Positions 22,231-31,383 of a DNA stretch of 59,936 nt are shown piece by piece (position 1 is the stretch's first letter; the number at the start of each line of letters is the position of its first letter). Source of the stretch: UBA6164 sp963979005 (GTDB taxonomy: Bacteria; Patescibacteriota; Gracilibacteria; BD1-5; UBA6164); contig CAXBVF010000002.1 in assembly GCA_963979005.1 (NCBI GenBank), forward strand, positions 1 through 59,936, read 5' to 3'. The position numbers and the translations under genes are program-made. The notes beneath the pieces were generated by a model that saw only the letters and a list, made by a program, of their open reading frames with translations, was not told the origin of the DNA and ran no database searches.

Positions 22231-23328
22231 TTACTTCAATTCCAAATCGAAGTAAAAATTACTACCGACATCTAATTCTGACTCTACTTTAATTTCTGAG
22301 TTAAATTCCTTTAAAACACTTTTTGAGATAGCCAGTCAAAGCCCTAATCATGAAGTATTTTGTCTTTGCATACTGGATTCTACCTGACTAAATTTATTAA
22401 ATAATATATCTAATTTATCTTTTGGAATTCATACTCAGGTATCAATAATTTCAAATCTTGCTTTTGAAGAATTTTTGGAAATTTTAAATGTTATATTTCA
22501 TCATTCTTTGGTAAACTTAAGTGCATTTGTAAGTAAATTCAATAAGACTTGTTTTAATTTATCTTTATCTGTGTTTATTTCTATAAATTCTAAATTTGAG
22601 TCTATATCTAAGTTAAATCATATTCATTTTTTCTCTATTTCTAGATGTATATCTCTATATACTGATTTAGCTAAATCTTTTATTTTTATATCTTTCATAT
22701 AAAATTCCATTTTTCCAGATTCAATTTTTCCTATTGATAAAACATCATTTACTAGGTTTATTAATCTAATAGAACTGGTATATGTGTGTTTTAGAGATTT
22801 TGTTACTTCTTCGTTTATTTTTCACATATCTCATTCCAGAATCATAGAAAGGTATCATCTGATAGATGTTAGGGGAGTTCTTAGCTCATGTCATACGATA
22901 GAAATAAACTCATCTTTTGTTCTATTTATTTTTATTAAATCTATTTCTGCTTGTTTTAATGATTTAAGTTCTTTTAGATTACTTATTATTAAAACTGTTC
23001 AGTTATTTTGTGTACTTGTTCAACTACATAATACTGGAACCAGTTCTCAAGATTTTGATTTTATAGTAGCTTCATATTTTACTTTATCTAGGTTTTTCTT
23101 TTTTGAATTATTTTCATTTATTACTTCTATACTTTCTTTGTCCCAAAAATCATAATAATTTTTTCAAATTATTTCGTCTTGAGAATATCATGTTAATTCA
23201 CAAAAAACATTATTTATAAAAATAGTAGAGTTATTTTCATCTCAAATCCATAAACTTTCGTTCATATGCTCTACTATTTGTTTGTAAATCTCTAGATTAT
23301 CTAGCTCAATATTACTTTTTTCGTCCAT
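22231..23328 (-). CDS. PAS-domain histidine kinase, 365 aa
   Basis: A cytoplasmic sensor kinase without membrane segments. A PAS domain covers residues 10-120 (SLWIWDENNSTIFINNVFCE). The HisKA helix pair with phospho-acceptor His147 (GHELRTPLTSIRGYL) comes next. The HATPase domain follows, with the N box (LLNLLTNALKFT), G1 box (DTGVGI) and G2 box (SGLGLGLAIS). Downstream after a 126-bp gap containing repeat copy B is the response regulator, so the two form a two-component pair. The signal could be an intracellular ligand bound by PAS. Confidence 0.92.
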
Positions 23329-23408
23329 AGAATAATTAATATTTTATATATATACTTTTATTTTAATATAAAACGTCAAAAAAAGCTAAAAATACTAGTC
23401 ATTTTCTT

Positions 23409-23436
23409 TTGACAAAGCTCCCTTTTCTTATATAAT
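23409..23436 (+). promoter_or_regulatory. Consensus promoter of tRNA-His
   Basis: -35 TTGACA, 16-bp spacer, -10 TATAAT, both perfect. It lies 28 bp upstream of the tRNA. Confidence 0.85.
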
Positions 23437-23464
23437 TCCACTGCTTTATAAAAAAGCGAACTAT

Positions 23465-23542
23465 GGTGCCCGTAGTTCAGTTGGTTAGAATGCCGGGTTG
23501 TGATTCCGGAGGTCGAGGGTTCGAACCCCTTCGGGCACCCCA
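23465..23542 (+). tRNA. tRNA-His (anticodon GTG)
   Basis: Acceptor stem GTGCCCG/CGGGCAC with the extra G at position -1 typical of tRNA-His, an anticodon loop TTGTGAT, and a T arm with GGTTCGAACC. The 3' CCA is encoded (23540-23542). Confidence 0.95.
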
Positions 23543-23569
23543 TTAAATACACAAAAATTCTTTATTTCT

Positions 23570-23615
23570 TGCCCTTAGAATTAAGGGAAAGATGTCCGAA
23601 GGACAGAAAGGGTTA
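23570..23615. repeat. GC-rich palindromic repeat, copy D
   Basis: First hairpin CCCTTAGAATTAAGGG, second hairpin GATGTCCGAAGGACAG (compare copy C), then AAAGGG. It follows tRNA-His and may also act as its terminator. The remainder of the 254-bp gap to rpsA shows no gene. Confidence 0.75.
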
Positions 23616-23796
23616 TTAATTGTTTTTATTAAAAGTTTTTAAGTAGAAAGTTTTAGTCCTATATTATAACTTTTTGCTCGAGAGATTTTTAATATTAAAA
23701 TTCGAAAAAGCCTTATAAAACGAATTTTATTATGATAAATCAAAAAAACTATCAGAAATGATGGTTAATATTTTATTATTTAATTTTATGTCATAG

Positions 23797-25044
23797 ATGA
23801 CAAATAAAGATTTAGCTCTGTTTGAAGAGTTATTCAAGGAATCTCCTGAAATCAAATATCCAAAAGATTGAGAGGTTATTTCTGGTACTATTATTAAAAT
23901 AGAAAAGAAAAATATTTTAGTAAATGTTAATAACCAATTTACTGGTTTAGTTATATCTAAAGAAGTTGGTAATACTGTTGATTTAAGTGAATTAAAAGCT
24001 GGACAAGCTATTGATGTAATGGTTTTAGGTGATTCTATTGAAAGAGGTTTATTAATCCTTTCATTAAAAAGAGCAAACCAAATCAAAAACTTATCAAATC
24101 TTGCTAAATATAACGAATCTTCTGAAGTTATTCATGTTAAACCTACTGAAGCAAATAAATGAGGTTTACTTGTTGATATTGATGGTTTAAAAGGGTTTAT
24201 ACCTGTTTCTCAATTAACTCCATTACACTACCCTAGAGTAGAATGAGCTGATCCAGAAAAAATTCTAGAACACTTAAATGGTTTAATTGGTCTTGATTTC
24301 AAGGTAAGAGTTATAAATGTTGATGAAAATGGTAAAAAAATCATATTCTCAGAAAAAGCTGCTATTGAAGAAGATAGAACTAAAGCATTAACTAGCTTAA
24401 AAGAAGGAGCTATTGTTGAATGAGTTGTAAGTGGTATATTATCATATGGTTTATTTGTTACTTTTGAAGGTTTAGAATGATTAGTTCATGTTTCTGAAAT
24501 AGATTGGGGACACGTTACAGATCCTTCAAAATTTGCTAAAGTATGAATGAAAGTTAAAGTAAAAGTTATAGGACTTGATAATGAAAAAATCTCATTATCT
24601 ATAAAAAGACTTAAAGAAAATCCTTGGGATGTTCTTGCTAAAAAGTACAAACTTGGTGATTCAATTGTTGCTCCAATTTCTAGAATTTCTAAATTTGGTG
24701 CGTTCATGGATCTTGAAGGTGGAATACAAGGTTTAATCCACTTATCTGAAATATCTCATGGTGTTGTTAAAGATATCAGAGATCATATCAAAGTTGGTGA
24801 AGAGGTTACTGCTAAAATTATTAATTTTGAACCAACAAAGAAAAGAATTGGTTTATCATTAAAAGCTTTACAAAAAGCACCAAAATGAACTGTTAAAAAA
24901 GCTCCAGCTAAAAAAGTAGAAGCTTTAGAAGAAGACAAGATAGATGCTGAAGTAGCTGAAACAAAAAAAGCTGCAGTAAAAAAAGCACCTGCTAAAAAAG
25001 TTGCGGAAAAAAAAGAAGAAGTAAAAAAAGAAGAAACTAAATAA
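23797..25044 (+). CDS. rpsA: Ribosomal protein bS1
   Basis: bS1 recruits mRNA to the 30S subunit. The 415-aa protein has four S1/OB repeats (about residues 22-90, 105-180, 200-270, 285-360), for example GEVISGTIIKIEKKNILVNV and GDSIVAPISRISKFGAFMDL. Escherichia coli S1 has six. The tail is Lys/Ala-rich (KKAPAKK). The ATG at 23797 follows an in-frame TAG, so the start is secure. Most glycines are GGT or GGA and only a minority UGA, unlike neighbouring non-ribosomal genes. It heads a translation cluster. Confidence 0.95.
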
Positions 25045-25094
25045 TTACTAAAAGTAGTTTTGGGAAGTATTTATACACAAAATTACTAATTTAA

Positions 25095-25111
25095 AGACTA
25101 TAATTAGTCTT
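25095..25111 (+). promoter_or_regulatory. Hairpin in the rpsB leader
   Basis: Inverted repeat AGACTA / TAGTCT around TAAT, 25 bp upstream of the rpsB ATG. It could be a weak terminator after rpsA or a translational control hairpin. No long T-run follows. Confidence 0.35.
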
Positions 25112-25136
25112 GCTTATTAAAATAATTAAACACAAG

Positions 25137-26030
25137 ATGGACAAAAAAATATTAAACACAATGTTTGAAAACTTATTACATATTGGTAATAAAACAAATT
25201 ACTGGAGCCCAAGAATGAAAAATTATATCTATGGATCAGTAAATGGTATTCACGTTATTAACTTAACTGAAACTGCTAAAAAATTAGAAGAAGTAAAAGC
25301 TGAATTAAAAGAGTTACATGCTACAGGTAAAAAAATTCTTTTTGTTGCAACTAAATTACAATCAAGAGATGCATTTGTAGAACTTGCTAAAGAAACTGGT
25401 CATTACTATGTTTCTGAAAAATGGGTTCCAGGATTATTAACAAATTTTAAAACAATAAAAAGAAGAATTTCTACTTATTTAAAATTATTAAAAGATTCTG
25501 AATCAGGAGCAATGGACGTTTTAACTAAAAAAGAAGTTGCTAACAAAATGTTAGAACTAGAAAAATTAGATAGAGCATTCAAATGATTAAAAGAAATGAA
25601 AAGAGTTCCAGATGTATTATTTGTAGTTGATGGTATTTATGAAAAACAAGCTGTTAAAGAAGCTAATTCTCTAAATATTAAATCATTTGCTATTATGAAT
25701 ACAAATGGTGATGATACTATTGTAGATAATTTAATACCTGCTAATACAAATTCTGTAAAATCAACAGAGTATATTGCTAATGAAATTAAATCAAATTTAT
25801 CATGAGTAAAAGTTCAAGCTCAAACTACATGAAGAGTAAATAAAATGGTACATAAAAAACCAAATACTGCTGCTGCACCTGCTAAAAAGGTAGAAGTTAA
25901 AAAAGCTCCAGTAAAAGATACTCCAGTAAAAGAAGCTCCAGTTAAAAAAGAAACTCCTGCTAAAAAAGTAGAAGCTAAAAAAACTGCTGCTCCTAAAACT
26001 GAAAAAGTAGAAAAAACAGAAGAAAAATAA
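25137..26030 (+). CDS. rpsB: Ribosomal protein uS2
   Basis: A 30S protein. The 297-aa protein matches uS2: FENLLHIGNKTNYWSPRMKN near the start, then GKKILFVATKLQ, YVSEKWVPGLLTNFKTIKRR, and the PDVLFVVDG segment. A long Lys/Ala/Pro tail (APAKKVEVKKAPVK repeats, about the last 60 residues) is additional to the family. The ATG at 25137 was chosen over an upstream in-frame ATG-less extension at 25110 because that segment overlaps the leader hairpin and adds no family similarity. UGA glycines join three blocks of the gene. Confidence 0.95.
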
Positions 26031-26059
26031 AAATATAATATTTTCTTAATTACTAGTCT

Positions 26060-26482
26060 ATGGAAAATAAACAAGTATCAAACGGTGATAAACTAAAAAA
26101 TGCAATTTGTTATATACCACTTGGTTGAGTAGTTTTGTTTTTTACAGAACAAACTAAATCAAATGTATTAATGAAGCATATAAAATATTGAACAGCTTTA
26201 TTTTTAGCTTTTGTTATACTTAGATTTATTATAGCATGAATATTAATGTTACCTATTAGTGGACTTTTATCACTAGTATATATTTGAATTACATGATTTT
26301 TCTGATACAAAGCATATAATTGAGAAGATATAAATATTGAATACATAGATGACTTTGAAAAAAAAGTGAAGGATAACTTAAATGATAATACAAGTCCTGA
26401 TAAAAAAGAAGAGACAAAAAAAGAAGTTAAGGAAGAACAAAAAAAAGAGGATAAAAAAGATGATGATGTATTAGATTTTTAG
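26060..26482 (+). CDS. Small membrane protein between rpsB and tsf, 140 aa
   Basis: The first 95 residues hold a short hydrophobic hairpin (AICYIPLGGVVLFF) and two clear membrane segments, in the layout of Tic20/DUF4870-like proteins. The last 45 residues are an acidic/Lys-rich soluble tail (KKEETKKEVKEEQKK). It sits within the rpsB-tsf pair, with 29- and 35-bp gaps, so it is likely cotranscribed with translation genes. The family assignment is weak. UGA supplies most of its glycines, in contrast to its neighbours. Confidence 0.65.
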
Positions 26483-26517
26483 AGATGATTAAAAATTAAA
26501 TTTTAACCAAAAAGATT

Positions 26518-27303
26518 ATGGCAATTACTGCTGCTCAAATTAAAGAACTTAGAGAACTTACTGGTATCGGTATGATGGAATGTAAAAAAGCATTAACTGA
26601 AACTGATGGTGATATGGAAAAAGCAATTGATGAATTAAGAAAAAAAGGTTTATCTAAAGCTGCTAAAAAAGCTGATAGAGAAACTGCAGAAGGATGAATC
26701 AAAATTATTGTAAATGGAAGCAAGGCTGCTGTTTTATCTATAGCTTGTGAAACTGATTTCTTAGCTATTTCAGATAAATTTAAAGCTATGCTTACAGTAA
26801 TATGTGAATATTTAGCTGAAAATGGAGAATCTTCAAAAGAAGCTGCTCAAGAAAAAATTAATAGTGAATACGCATTAGAATTAGGTGAAAACTTACAAAT
26901 AAATGAATATAAAATAGTAGAAGCTGATGTAGTTTCATCTTATGTTCATTCAAATGGTAAATTAGCTGCACTTATTACTGCTAAAGCTTGAACAGATGAA
27001 GAAAAAGCAAAACAAGTTGCTATGCATGTAACTGCTGCTAATCCAGAATATTTGTCTCCAGATGATATTTCTGAAGAAGTAATAGAAAAAGAAAAATCTA
27101 TTCAATTAGAAATAATGAAAAATGATCCAAAAATGGGTGGTAAATCAGATGATGTACTACTAAAAATTATTGGAGGGAAAATGGGAAAATTCAAATCTGA
27201 TATTTCTCTATTAGAACAAGCTTTTGTTATAGATCCAAATCAAAAAGTGAAAAACTTTATTGGTGAAGATTCAATTACTGCTTTCTATAGATTTTCTGTA
27301 TAA
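26518..27303 (+). CDS. tsf: Elongation factor Ts
   Basis: Nucleotide-exchange factor for EF-Tu. The 261-aa protein begins with the UBA-like domain and the signature ELRELTGIGMMECKKALTET. The core follows (SIACETDFLA, the EF-Tu contact region) with the dimerisation-like end QAFVIDPNQKVKNFIGED. I count 17 glycine codons of which only 2 are UGA, an unusual bias for this window. It lies in an operon with rpsB. Confidence 0.96.
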
Positions 27304-27347
27304 ACAACCCACCCCCTAACCCCCTCCCTATAAATGAGGGGGAATAG
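27304..27347. repeat. GC-rich palindromic repeat, copy E
   Basis: Starts directly after the tsf stop with ACCCACCCCCTAACCCCCTC and ends in GAGGGGGAATAG. The start resembles the element inside the RND pump gene (52574-52674). Confidence 0.75.
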
Positions 27348-27368
27348 AAAATATTTTAAAATAAGATT

Positions 27369-27668
27369 ATGTTAGACCTACAAAAGCTTCAAAAAGAAGT
27401 ATTTCAAAATAAGGTTAATAAATGATTCAATATCACAAATGTAGATATGGAATTTAACCTTATTCACTGAGAACTTGCAGAAGCTTTTGAGGCTTACCAT
27501 AGAGATAAATGAAATGTTTGAGAAGAATTAGCAGATGTTACAATCTATCTATTATGACTAGCTGAAATTCTTTGAGTAAATCTAGAAGATGAAATTACAA
27601 AAAAAATAGAAGTTAATAAGAAAAGAGTATACAAAAAACAAGGAATAGGTCATATAAAAACTGATTAA
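27369..27668 (+). CDS. MazG-like all-alpha NTP pyrophosphohydrolase, 99 aa
   Basis: Hydrolyses (d)NTPs to the monophosphate and pyrophosph ate in related proteins. The metal-binding helices are visible: HGELAEAFEAYH (E..E pattern, about residues 38-49) and GEELADVTIYLLGLAEILGV (E..D). The length is typical for MazG-like/RS21-C6-type single-domain enzymes. It lies between tsf and tRNA-Trp. A housecleaning role for damaged nucleotides is inferred. Confidence 0.8.
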
Positions 27669-27680
27669 TTTCCAATATAT

Positions 27681-27755
27681 AGCCTCATATTTCATCGGTT
27701 AGAATTCGGGATTCCAAATCCCGCGAGCTAGGTTCGATTCCTAGTGAGGCTGCCA
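27681..27755 (+). tRNA. tRNA-Trp (anticodon CCA)
   Basis: Acceptor stem AGCCTCA/TGAGGCT, anticodon stem CGGGA/TCCCG with loop TTCCAAA, T arm CTAGG-TTCGATT-CCTAG, encoded CCA. The anticodon CCA reads UGG only, so this tRNA does not decode UGA. That fits UGA being left to a separate tRNA-Gly(UCA) not in this window. Confidence 0.92.
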
Positions 27756-27771
27756 TTTAAGATTTAAAGAG

Positions 27772-27806
27772 AAATGCATTAATTAATCTGAATTAATGCA
27801 TTTTTT
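27772..27806 (+). terminator. Terminator after tRNA-Trp
   Basis: A 13-bp inverted repeat (AAATGCATTAATT and its complement) with a T-run. Confidence 0.85.
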
Positions 27807-27851
27807 ATTTAAAAATTAATCTGATTCCTAGAGAGATTACAATAGAAAAAA

Positions 27852-27878
27852 TTGCTTTATTAATTTTGCGATTATAAT
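27852..27878 (+). promoter_or_regulatory. Possible promoter of the toxin-antitoxin-like pair
   Basis: -35-like TTGCTT, 15-bp spacer, perfect -10 TATAAT (27873-27878). It lies 30 bp upstream of the first ATG. Confidence 0.4.
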
Positions 27879-27908
27879 ATAAATATATAATAATTAATTT
27901 CCAAAATT

Positions 27909-28034
27909 ATGAGTAAAGATATATATTATACATTAGAAGAAGCGAAAAAAATATCAGATAAAAAAATTTTAAAGAAAGCAAAAGCTTTTTCTAAAAAAAT
28001 AATCAATAAACAAAAAGAAAGTCAATATGTTTAA
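27909..28034 (+). CDS. Small basic protein, possible antitoxin, 41 aa
   Basis: MSKDIYYTLEEAKKISDKKI begins a 41-residue, Lys-rich, helical protein with no UGA codon. Its last 8 bases overlap the start of the next gene (ATG at 28027), the tight coupling usual for toxin-antitoxin pairs. It is too short to hold a full DNA-binding fold but could be a minimal antitoxin. No family is recognised, so the role is inferred from context only. Confidence 0.5.
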   Translation: MSKDIYYTLEEAKKISDKKILKKAKAFSKKIINKQKESQYV

Positions 28035-28368
28035 AATAGAATTAAAATCAGAAGTTATTGATAAAATAGATAACTTTATAGATTGATATTTAAACAGTTT
28101 TTTAAGTTTATTTATAGATTCATGAATTAAAGATGTTTACTTAATAGAAGAAAATTACAAAAATATAGCAACTAAATTTAGAGATCAAATATATTCATCT
28201 TTACAAGAAACTTGTGAAAAAGAAATTATATTTTGAAAAAAAGTATGAGATAAAAATCAATTATCAATTATTATTTCAATATGAAATTATAAACTTTTTG
28301 TTGATTACAAAGAGGATGAGATATTAAAAATAAGATTTATTGAAAATATAGAATTTTATAAAAAATAA
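28027..28368 (+). CDS. Hypothetical protein, possible RelE/ParE-like toxin, 113 aa
   Basis: Overlaps the upstream small ORF by 8 bp. The protein shows an N-terminal helical half and a C-terminal run of beta-strands (NQLSIIISIGNYKLFVDY, then ILKIRFIENIEFYKK). RelE/HigB-type toxins end with a similar strand pattern, but the catalytic residues of known families are not recognisable. Several UGA glycines (GYLNS, SGIKD, FGKKVGDKN) show it is adapted to the local code. It is followed by a strong terminator. Confidence 0.5.
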
Positions 28369-28434
28369 TTTTAATTTGGTATTATTGAGTTTTTAATATT
28401 CTCTAGGATGGCATGTAATTGTTTAAATAAAGTC

Positions 28435-28471
28435 AAAAAGTATCAAATTATATGATTTGATACTTTTTTTG
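28435..28471. terminator. Bidirectional terminator
   Basis: A 14-bp inverted repeat (AAAAAGTATCAAAT and its complement) around TATATG, with a T-run on the plus strand and an A-run mirror on the minus. Within its right arm lies a promoter-like pair on the plus strand (TTGATA, 17 bp, TATGTT). Confidence 0.8.
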
Positions 28472-28484
28472 TTTTTAAATATGT

Positions 28485-28710
28485 TAAAGGACTACTAATA
28501 TAATAGTAGCCCTTTGGTTGTATAGCGGGTACCCCAGAGAGTAATCTCAGGCACGTCAGGTTCAATTTTATACAAAGAAAAGGTCTTTTATTAGCCACAA
28601 TCCTATAGAGGTATTGATATAGCTACCTAATTCATGATATTAGGCATCCTTTAGCTTAACTAAATTTGAATTTATCTGATGAGTGTAATAAATGAATACA
28701 ACAGTCCCCA
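28485..28710. ncRNA. Candidate structured non-coding RNA (strand unsure)
   Basis: This stretch is more GC-rich than its surroundings, has no credible ORF, and is dense in complementary segments. Hairpins: GGACTACTA...TAGTAGCC at 28490-28512, CCAGAGAGTAATCTCAGG (GAGA-GTAA-TCTC, a GNRA-type tetraloop on the plus strand) near 28543, CCTAAT...ATTAGG near 28625-28650. GTTGTAT (near 28518) can pair with ATACAAC (near 28698) to close the whole. I compared it by eye with RNase P RNA, tmRNA, SRP RNA and 6S RNA and did not find their conserved blocks. On the minus strand a TTGACA box lies at 28749-28754. Confidence 0.4.
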
Positions 28711-28810
28711 TAAAAAATGTAAATATATGATATATAATAATATTATTATGTCAAATTATTGATTTATTTATTAATAGTTCCAAAAATCTTTTACTTATAA
28801 AATGTTCAAC

Positions 28811-28837
28811 AAAAAAAGCCGCATATAGCAGCTTTTT
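28811..28837 (-). terminator. Rho-independent terminator of the imported gene
   Basis: On the minus strand: stem AAAAAGC.GC / GC.GCTTTTT around TATAT, followed by a T-run. It is 125 bp past the stop of the 28963-29340 gene and richer in GC than other terminators here. Confidence 0.7.
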
Positions 28838-28962
28838 CTTAGTTAGTTTTAACAAGATGCGAAAAGAGAAATAATAAGGGGAATGTTTTATCTTTAGTTT
28901 AGACTCATAACATTCTTATTCTTATATTTTCAAACGACTTATTAAAAAGTGTTAATCAATTA

Positions 28963-29340
28963 CTACAACTCAGGTTTTCCACAAGGTTCGTAATAAGCCT
29001 TATGAGTTTTCATAACTGTCAGCCTGTTATAGGCACCATTTGAGTGCCTGAATACAAGGCTGAATCCGATTTCAGATTCACCGAAGCTATCGTAAATAAT
29101 TTCAAAAGAATTGCGAACTACAAGTACAGTGAACGTAGAATCAAACAACGAGCCTTTTTTATGTACTCGAAATAAGGGTGGTTTTTTACCTTCATCACGG
29201 TACATAAAGCTTGCATGTTGCATCGCCCTTCTTTTGAAGTTTCTGTACAAATTTTTTTCAAGTACATTTACGCCTTCTGGTAGCCGCATAAAAACTGTTG
29301 TTCTATTTTCTAACTTTTGCATTGCAAAATCCTCTTTCAT
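28963..29340 (-). CDS. Hypothetical protein with foreign codon usage, 125 aa
   Basis: A complete 125-codon frame with all 7 glycines as GGN and no UGA, Arg codons including CGG, and clearly higher GC than all neighbours. The protein mixes beta-strands (LFDSTFTVLVVRNSFEIIYD) with a basic helix (NLYRNFKRRAMQHASFMYRD) and has no signal or membrane segment. I do not recognise a family. An internal ATG at codon 7 (AMQKLENR) is an alternative start. It has its own GC-rich terminator. Composition suggests recent transfer from a standard-code, less AT-rich organism or phage. Confidence 0.65.
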   Translation of the reverse strand: MKEDFAMQKLENRTTVFMRLPEGVNVLEKNLYRNFKRRAMQHASFMYRDEGKKPPLFRVHKKGSLFDSTFTVLVVRNSFEIIYDSFGESEIGFSLVFRHSNGAYNRLTVMKTHKAYYEPCGKPEL

Positions 29341-29472
29341 TAATTAAGAATAGATTTGAATTATAAGTATTTTATTAAAATAGTCAAATTCACTCTAAAA
29401 ATATAGAAATAAATTAAAAAAATTATTATAGTGACTAGAAAAAGTCATGATTATTATTTTTTCATTGATAAC

Positions 29473-29500
29473 TTGGCATTTAGATATTTTTAAATATAAT
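29473..29500 (+). promoter_or_regulatory. Promoter of argS
   Basis: -35 TTGGCA, 16-bp spacer, perfect -10 TATAAT. It lies 34 bp upstream of the argS ATG. Confidence 0.65.
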
Positions 29501-29534
29501 AAAAATAATTTAACATTAGTACTATAAGCAAACT

Positions 29535-31289
29535 ATGCAAGAAAAAATTATTGAAATACTGAAATGAGCTATAAAAAAATTATATAATATAGAAATATCA
29601 GAATTATTATTAAAAGAAGTCCCAAAAAAACAATTTGGAGATTTATCATTTAACTGTTGAATATTAGCTAGGGATACAAAGAAAAATCCTGTATTGATTG
29701 CCAGTGAATTATCGGGAATATTATGAAAAAATGATATTATAGATGAAGTACAATCTGCAGGACCATTTATTAATTTTAAAATATCAGAGTCTATTTATTC
29801 TGATATATTCAAGAATATTTATTCTGATAAAGAAGCTTTTTTATCACCAAATACATGAAATAATGAGCTGATAGTAGTAGATTATATATGAATGAATGTA
29901 GGTAAACCTATGCATATTGGTCATATGTGTACACCAAATATTGGTCAGACTATGATTAATTTATATAAAAATAATTGATTTAAAGTAATTTCTGATAGTC
30001 ATATAGGAGATTGGGGTATTATTTTTTGAAAATTGATTACCGCATATAAGTTATGGTGAGATAAAAATAAGTTAGAAAAAAATCCAGTTGATTATCTTTT
30101 AGAGTTATATGTGAAAATTACTGAAGAAACTGAAAAAGATGAACAATATGAACAAAAATTTAGAGATGAATTTAAATTACTCTCAGAATGAAATCCAGAA
30201 TCAATTAAAATGTGGGCAGAGTTCACTTCTCATACAATTAGTGATATGAATAAACAGTTAGCAAGACTTGCTGTTTATCCACAATATAATATAGGTGAAA
30301 GTTTTTATGAAGGTATATGATTACCAAAAATGGAAAATTATCCTGATCTAGAATTTGATATGGAATCAATTGTTTCTGAGTTAGTAGAAAAATGAATTGC
30401 TACAAAAAATAATGATAATTCTGTATGAGTAATATTTGATGATGAGACAAAACTTCCTTCATGTATACTTCAAAAGAAAGATTCTACACATTGATACTTA
30501 GCTTCTGATTTAGCATCAATTAAATATAGGGTAAATAACTTTTCAGCAAATAAAATTATATACTTTGTTGATGTTAGACAACAACTTCATTTTAAGCAAG
30601 CTTTTGAAATAGCAAAGAAAGCAGGTTGGTTAAATAATTGATGAATACAAACTGAATTAATTCATGCCGCTAATTGATTTATAAGCTGAAAAGAGGGTGC
30701 ATTTTCTACAAGAAAATGAAATATAATAAAGTTAGACTTATTACTAAATGAAGCAGAAACTAGAGCTAAAGCTATTATTTTAGAAAAGAGAGACGATTTA
30801 TCTGAAGAAGAATTAAATGAATTATCAAAACAAATTTGAATCTGAGCTATTAAATATGGTCATTTAAAAAAATCAAGAGAAACTGATATGATTTTTGACT
30901 GGGATGAATTCATGACATTTGAAGGGAATAGTTGACCATATATTCAATATGCCTATGTAAGAGCAAGAAGAATAATAGAAAAATATTGAAAATCTATTTG
31001 AACTACTGATTCAAATTTTGAACATGAACAAGAAATTGAATTATTAAAGTGAATTCAAAATTATACAGAAGTATTAAATAAAACTCTAGATACTAATATG
31101 CCACATCATCTATGTAATTATGCCTATGATCTTACTAAAAAATTTAGTAGTTTTTATAACAGTGTTCATATATTAAATGAAGAAGACGAAGAAAAGAAAA
31201 TATTACGCTTACAGTTAATAGATATGTTTACTAAGGTATTAAAAAATAGTTTTGATATATTAGGTATTACAATGCCGGAAAAGATGTAA
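29535..31289 (+). CDS. argS: Arginyl-tRNA synthetase
   Basis: Charges tRNA-Arg with arginine. The 584-aa protein has the N-terminal additional domain (GDLSFNCGILAR, SAGPFINFKIS), the class I HIGH motif as MHIGHM (near residue 128), and GDWGIIFGKLI. A KMSKS-equivalent region AFSTRKGN follows, as in ArgRS proteins that lack canonical KMSKS. The C-terminal DALR anticodon-binding domain ends with LKNSFDILGITMPEKM. Many UGA glycines lie at conserved sites. It is a single gene with its own promoter and terminator. Confidence 0.96.
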
Positions 31290-31328
31290 AAGAATATTAT
31301 ACATTAAAAATTTGATTTTTCAGATAAT

Positions 31329-31364
31329 AAAAGTAGATTAAACAATAGCTTAATCTACTTTTTT
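31329..31364 (+). terminator. Terminator of argS
   Basis: A 13-bp inverted repeat (AAAAGTAGATTAA and its complement) with a T-run. Confidence 0.8.
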
Positions 31365-31383
31365 AGTTATTAACTAATTTATC

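Noticed and set aside
25820..26074. 84-aa minus-strand ORF opposite the rpsB tail
   Set aside because: Antisense shadow of the Lys/Ala repeats of S2.
27681..27755. This tRNA as the expected tRNA-Gly(UCA) suppressor
   Set aside because: The anticodon loop TTCCAAA gives anticodon CCA, which is tRNA-Trp.
28485..28710. RNase P RNA, tmRNA, SRP RNA or 6S RNA
   Set aside because: No GAGGAAAGTCC-type P4 block, no tRNA-like ends with tag ORF, no SRP GGAA tetraloop motif; 6S cannot be excluded by eye but was not supported.
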